NCBI GenBank assembly: GCA_014925825.1 | Contig: JACGCK010000159.1 | Coordinates: 40,241 to 104,240 of the forward strand | Source: Pholiota molesta | Taxonomy: Eukaryota > Basidiomycota > Agaricomycetes > Agaricales > Strophariaceae | Direction: 5' to 3' | DNA length: 64,000 nt | Part shown: positions 59,773 through 64,000 of the stretch, piece by piece | How positions within the stretch are numbered: the stretch's first letter is position 1 | Layout: each line of letters begins with the position of its first letter | The notes under the pieces: model-generated | The model's database searches: none | What the model was told of the DNA's origin: nothing | The model's input: the letters and a program-made list of their open reading frames with translations, nothing else | Program-made: the position numbers and the translations under genes

Positions 59773-60942
59773 TCACTGCTCGGAACCCTCGTCCTCCACG
59801 ATACCATGCTTATTCAACGACTCCTCCCTACACCCCCTCGAGCAGAAATAATCCGACTCGCTTTGCGGGAAAGTCAAACACATAATACACGGCGACGCCA
59901 AGCCAATGGCAACCGCCTCCCTATCAACATGCGTGCTGAATTAGTCGAGGTATGACATGAAAAGCAAAGGACGTACTCGCGGTGCCGCATCGAGCAATAG
60001 TCGCTCGTCCTCACGCCTTTCGCGTCAGCGTGGACAGGCTGCCCGCAGCCAGGGATAAGGCACTCAAGATCATTGGCAGATTGTTGCGTACTAATAAGAA
60101 GCGGTTGAGCGCCAGCCGCGGGGCGAGATGACGGCGCCAACGTGTAGACTGTGGGCGCACCGTTCATCATCGCCGCACTCTGCTGGAACCCACCAGCAGC
60201 GGCCGCACCGGCGCCAGCGCCACTGGGGTAGGGGTATGTGGCTCCGCTCTGATTGACGGGACCAGCGCCGAGGAAAGGGTTGTTGGTTGGGGCGAGCGGG
60301 GCGGGATTGGCGAATGGGTTTGTGATGATTTGGGGTTGGACAGGTGCCGGCGCAGGTGCGGCTTGGACTTGGGCTTGAGGGCCAGGGTTAAACATGGCCT
60401 GAACCTGGGGAATATGCTGGGCGACCAGCTCTGGAGTGCAGACATAAGAGTCTGCGCGATGTCACTCCGAAATTAATCAAGGACTCACTGGCTAATTGGA
60501 CCGGGTCAAACGCGCCCTGCGTACCAGTCCCATTTGAATTCGTGTTGGTCTGCTTCGAGCCCCCGCCATATTGAGGCGCAGCAGCAGCAGGGTTCCTAGG
60601 CTTCGCTCCCTGAGGGTTTGCCAGCGCGGCGCAGTTCTTCCCGCAGAACTCGAAATTCTGGAATTTCGGCTTCTTGTGGCAATGCTTCAAAGAGCGTACA
60701 GAATTATGACAAGTTCGATGATTTTGATCGTGAACTGAGTCTTACATTGCAAAGAGCCGCAGCTTGCCCTGCGCAAGTCTTAGAGCAGTAGGAATGATTG
60801 GAAAATTTAGGTTTCTGGTGGCAGTACTAGGACGATGTCTTGTCAAAGGTTTCCTTGTAAACACGAGGACAACATATAGATAACTTACGTCGCATAGTTG
60901 CCCGGATTGAGTGGATGGTATTACTGGTGCGGAAGTGGCCAT
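59773..60942 (-). CDS. Cysteine-rich protein with repeated CxxC...CxxxC zinc modules
   Basis: 317 aa in five exons: 60942-60889, 60826-60746, 60684-60489, 60451-59977, 59920-59773. Exons 1-3 encode two matching modules, CDYCHQKPKFSNHSYCSKTC and CNHCHKKPKFQNFEFCGKNC. Each has the pattern CxxC-KPKF-x5-CxxxC and each begins at an exon border. After a Pro/Gln/Ala-rich linker come two diverged modules: CLIPGCGQPVHADAKGVRTS (to YCSMRH) and SPCIMCLTFPQSESDYFCSR. It resembles treble-clef or MYND-like zinc binding. No function known; a scaffold or ubiquitin/RNA-binding role is possible. Confidence 0.75.
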
Positions 60943-61209
60943 CTTGATCAGTTATCGTTCTGTGTATTAGATGAGACAGGGAAAGGGAGCGTGAACTGGA
61001 ATATGTTTGCAAGACTTGTTTTAATAGGGAGATAACCACACCCCTTCCTCGAGGACGGCATCAAGAGACAGTGATCTAACATGGATTGGCCAAGATCAAA
61101 CAGCATCAGCCATGAGGATATGAAAAGGACACGCGGCATGAGCATTCCAACCGGAAACACGCAACGGAACAGAAGTACAACAACGAGGCTAGTATCGATG
61201 GCCAGCCAT

Positions 61210-62278
61210 CTAGCATCCGTTACCGCGTAATTTACTTCGTAATCTCTCCAGGCACTTCCCGAGCTCGTTTCGGCCTCGTCGATCGGCTCCTACTCCCCAG
61301 AACGCATCTTTGTCGGAATCCTGTGCAAGGTTTAGTGCGATTAGGAAAGATCAACAAACTCTTACCTCAACAAGTTCCGCATCCCCTGTTGCCAGAAGTT
61401 CGTCTCGCAAATCGGCGTGTTGGGTAAATTTGTGAAATAATGTCTCGTCCATCTAGAACGGTTCTTCAATGACAATAGACAGAAATACAGATGGTTGACA
61501 TACTTTTTCAATATTGACTTGCTTCCAATCAGCTCGTACTTCAGGCTGGAAGCGACGAGCTTCAGAAAAAGCGACGCTAGGTCTCTCCGAACATGTGCGG
61601 ATATGCTCTGCTAGGTTCGGTCGGTGCTTTTGGAACTAAACATAAGAAGATTTTTTATCAGCAAAATACGATGTATCAATGTAAAAAAGGGACACTGACT
61701 TTGAAAGATTGAAAGAGATGCTCGCTCGTAGGGTACTTTTTACCGTTATAAACCACAGGATGAGGAGAGAAATTCGTGAATCCGTAATGCGGGTCGTCTT
61801 TATGATAGAATAGAATGCGTTTGGGGGTCCCGGCGACTGCTGCCTCAGGAAGTGCACGTCGGGCATAGTCGGGCAATGGAGGTGTCGGCGGAGCGCTCGC
61901 GCTTTTGCCCGCACGACGTGTGCGATAGACGCTGATTCGAGGTGAGCTCACTCTCGATTCGTCACTTCGATCTGACGCTTCCTCTGAGATGATGATTTCG
62001 GTATCTGCATATGATTGTGTCCTGCGGATAGGCTGCTCACTAGGAGTTTCCCGGTCGCTCTCAGGAACCTCTGCCAGACTGAAGATGGTATTGAGGCTAT
62101 GGGTATCCCATTGGGATGGATCGATGTCGGACGAGATATAAACCGTACGACTACGTTCTTCAACGCGGTAGACTGGAGCTTGTTTGGTAGTTGGTGATGC
62201 TCGAGAGCCAAAAGTCGGCAGAGATTTCGTTGCTATAGGAGGCGAGGTGACTATGGTTATGGTCTTGCGGGAGTGCAT
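61210..62278 (-). CDS. NADAR-domain protein (YbiA-like, predicted N-glycosidase or ADP-ribosylglycohydrolase)
   Basis: 302 aa in four exons: 62278-61700, 61635-61504, 61452-61366, 61320-61210. The first half is disordered (Ser/Thr/Pro). The NADAR fold starts at about residue 150: RILFYHKDDPHYGFTNFSPH, then VVYNGKKYPTSEHLFQSFKF, SVAFSEARRFQPEVRADW, MDETLFHKFTQHADLRDELL and DKDAFWGVGADRRGRNELGK. The NFSP, W/F-x-(S/T)-x-EH and FWG..D..G.N motifs of the family are all visible. NADAR proteins cleave N-glycosidic bonds, in riboflavin intermediates in bacteria and in ADP-ribosylated guanine in DNA in some systems. The substrate in fungi is unknown. Confidence 0.9.
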
Positions 62279-63744
62279 AGTTGCCAGCAGAAAGTATGAA
62301 AGACGAGAATACGCGGAAGATGCGAAATATAGGCTGTAGCAGTTTACTTTCAGCGGAAGCTCGTGCTGTGCTGTGGCAGAAGTGACTTCCCAGGCACTGC
62401 CGTCGCAAGTATGAATGAGCTGCCAAAGCCTCACGCTGGAAACGTTTCTGAGCTGATTATCTCGATTTTCCAACGTGCAGTCAGCGATATGATGTGGACA
62501 TCAGCATAGCAGGAGAGTGCATCACGAAATGCGGTAGGAACATACTGGCCTCGAGGCCAACGTTAACTTAGCCTCATGGGTATTTGGCAAGCATCGCCGC
62601 CGTCACCGTTGCCAGTGTTGGTGCAATGGTGACGATAATGACCTCGTGATTTATCAGAACATGATGACGAGTCGACACGGCCCCTTGTTCCCGAGTCATA
62701 CATACTGAAGATCATAAATCATTGCTCAGAGTACGGGCGTCGGGAACCTTCCTCTAAACGGATCCTGGATGTTTCCTGTACATCATTTCATTCGCACTTG
62801 TATTAAACCTAGATTCTATCCGACACCCGACACAGCCGCTCAAGCGCTTCAACATACGGTCTGCGTTTTAATGTTGTCAGTCTGTGTAAGCCGGAGAGCA
62901 AGGAAGACTGGCATCTCTTGCCGCCTACCATTGAAATTTTGGTCGAGTGCGGACAATGTCTCACACGCAGCCCGTCTTCACGAACGAAGTCCCGCAAAAG
63001 TCACCACAGCCCACCCATTGCGGTTCCGTTGCAGATGCTTGGAACAAGATGCTTGATATATCGTGACAGCGGCGATCCTCACCCAACATTCGACGGATAT
63101 TCCCTGCAGGCCGCACTCTAATACTCGTTATCCCAAAGGAAGTAGAGCTCATGATATACCACAGAACCAGACGTGTAACGTTGGTGAGCCAGTCAAATTT
63201 CATGCATTTGGTAAGTAATACGTGGTAATGACGTCAAGCTCGATGAAAGCTTTCGAGCTATGCTTAACGCCGTGATGCAGCTCCCTCGGGCGATATGTCT
63301 ATCTGCTTAGAAAACCGATTATGGAGGCGGGGGAATTTCAAAACATATGACCAAGCTACAAGACTCTTAAAACAGAATCTCGGAGAATGATTCTGGGATA
63401 CCGATAGATGCTGTGGCAGTGATATCGATCACGTTTACCACGTTTTACCATAGTTGAAACTTCTCCAAATAGTAAGTATCAAGACTGCCTAAGTAAGGAT
63501 ATAACCCCAATGAACATCAAGACCTTCATTTTGAGCTTACAACAGCGGTGGCCTGCACTAATTTTAGTGAGAGTATTCTCCATCTATGTGCCCCAGACAT
63601 AACGGGCTCGTGTGACTGACATCGAGCCTACAGTTACCTGGGGCGATAGTATAAAGAGTCAACGAGATCCACTCAAAACCTCCATCATTTAAATCACCCA
63701 AAATCACCCTTCAGATCTTCTACAATATAACTTCACTAGCTCTA
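62279..63744. other. Intergenic region before the P450 gene
   Basis: Some short open frames of up to 95 codons occur, with no motif. A TATA box for the P450 lies at 63650. I see no other element. Confidence 0.4.
63650..63656 (+). promoter_or_regulatory. TATA box (TATAAAG) of the P450 gene
   Basis: TATAAAG is 95 bp before the ATG at 63745, followed by CA/CT-rich leader sequence. Confidence 0.5.
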
Positions 63745-63958
63745 ATGGAATATACTACATCGCTCTCCCTTCTTGCTTCCCTTCTACTAGCAGGAGTTGC
63801 AATAATGGTCCTGAAGTCTTCAAGACGAAGACTTCAAAAACGGACCTTATGCACCCGGACCAACACCAAAACCAATAATCGGAAACCTTTTCGACATTCC
63901 ATCCAAGCGCGCTGCACGAGTTTTCGTGGAGTGGGGAAGAAAATATAACAGTGCATAC
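63745..63958 (+). pseudogene. Cytochrome P450, 5' end only, frameshifted (partial)
   Basis: The membrane anchor MEYTTSLSLLASLLLAGVAI opens one frame. The diagnostic Pro-rich hinge GPYAPGPTPKPIIGNLFDIP, then FVEWGRKYN, lies in the next frame from 63842. The hinge frame has a stop at 63812 and no ATG before it. I tried GT..AG pairs between 63780 and 63840 and none has a length that restores frame. It is therefore an indel, real or from assembly, located within 63805-63841. The gene then runs off the window edge, so the rest cannot be judged. Basidiomycetes carry many P450s; the substrate is unknown. Confidence 0.75.
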
Positions 63959-64000
63959 CAAGCTTTTCTTCTTCTGTGTAGTCAGAGAGCTAACGCGAGG

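Overview
The window looks like nuclear DNA of a filamentous basidiomycete, most likely an agaricomycete (mushroom-forming fungus). Protein genes are cut by many short introns, mostly 47-70 bp with GT..AG ends. Exons are GC-rich next to AT-richer spacers, and the genes lie on both strands without operon structure. Several products match families as they appear in agaricomycetes. These include a Whi5-like repressor with a long disordered tail, a DUF2415 WD-repeat protein, expanded F-box proteins and an acidic-repeat secreted protein. I could not identify the species. All gene models below were spliced by hand from reading-frame continuity and splice-site sequence.

Layout. 289-5005 (+) is an ataxin-2/Pbp1 homologue with Lsm, LsmAD, PAM2 and polyQ. 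6172-9038 (+) is a large Arg/Ser-rich disordered protein. 9173-10002 (-) is a cytochrome b5-domain protein, followed by a truncated SDR relic near 10.5 kb. 11501-12481 (-) is a four-TM SUR7/PalI-type protein. 14671-16803 (-) is a Whi5/Nrm1-like G1/S repressor, with Rai1/DXO decapping enzyme directly upstream (17197-19210, -). 21159-23579 (+) is a secreted type-B carboxylesterase, convergent with a glutathione S-transferase (23800-24701, -).

25.2-39.1 kb is an accessory block. It holds three paralogous F-box proteins, two direct and one inverted, whose flanks are duplicated with them. A 593-bp TA-flanked MITE lies after the first copy, a roughly 680-bp insertion sits in intron 1 of the third, and a DUF2415 WD-repeat gene (32305-35919, +) lies between the second and third copies.

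40-64 kb is mostly core genes: ATM1 (mitochondrial ABC exporter), a secreted 11-residue-repeat protein, a TPR protein, PGS1 (phosphatidylglycerophosphate synthase), a small hypothetical, a small membrane protein, COQ4, a zinc-finger protein, a Cys-rich CxxC-repeat protein and a NADAR-domain protein. The 5' end of a cytochrome P450 gene with a frameshift closes the window.

Functionally, three genes serve mitochondria (ATM1 Fe-S export, PGS1 cardiolipin precursor, COQ4 ubiquinone). Two act in RNA metabolism (ataxin-2, Rai1), and one controls the cell cycle, with an MCB-like ACGCGT in its own promoter. The most unusual items are the period-11 acidic repeat secreted protein, the recently shuffled F-box trio with its transposon insertions, a GC-AG intron in the TPR gene, and a P450 frameshift sitting on a quasi-palindrome. 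I see no CRISPR array, rRNA or convincing tRNA gene.
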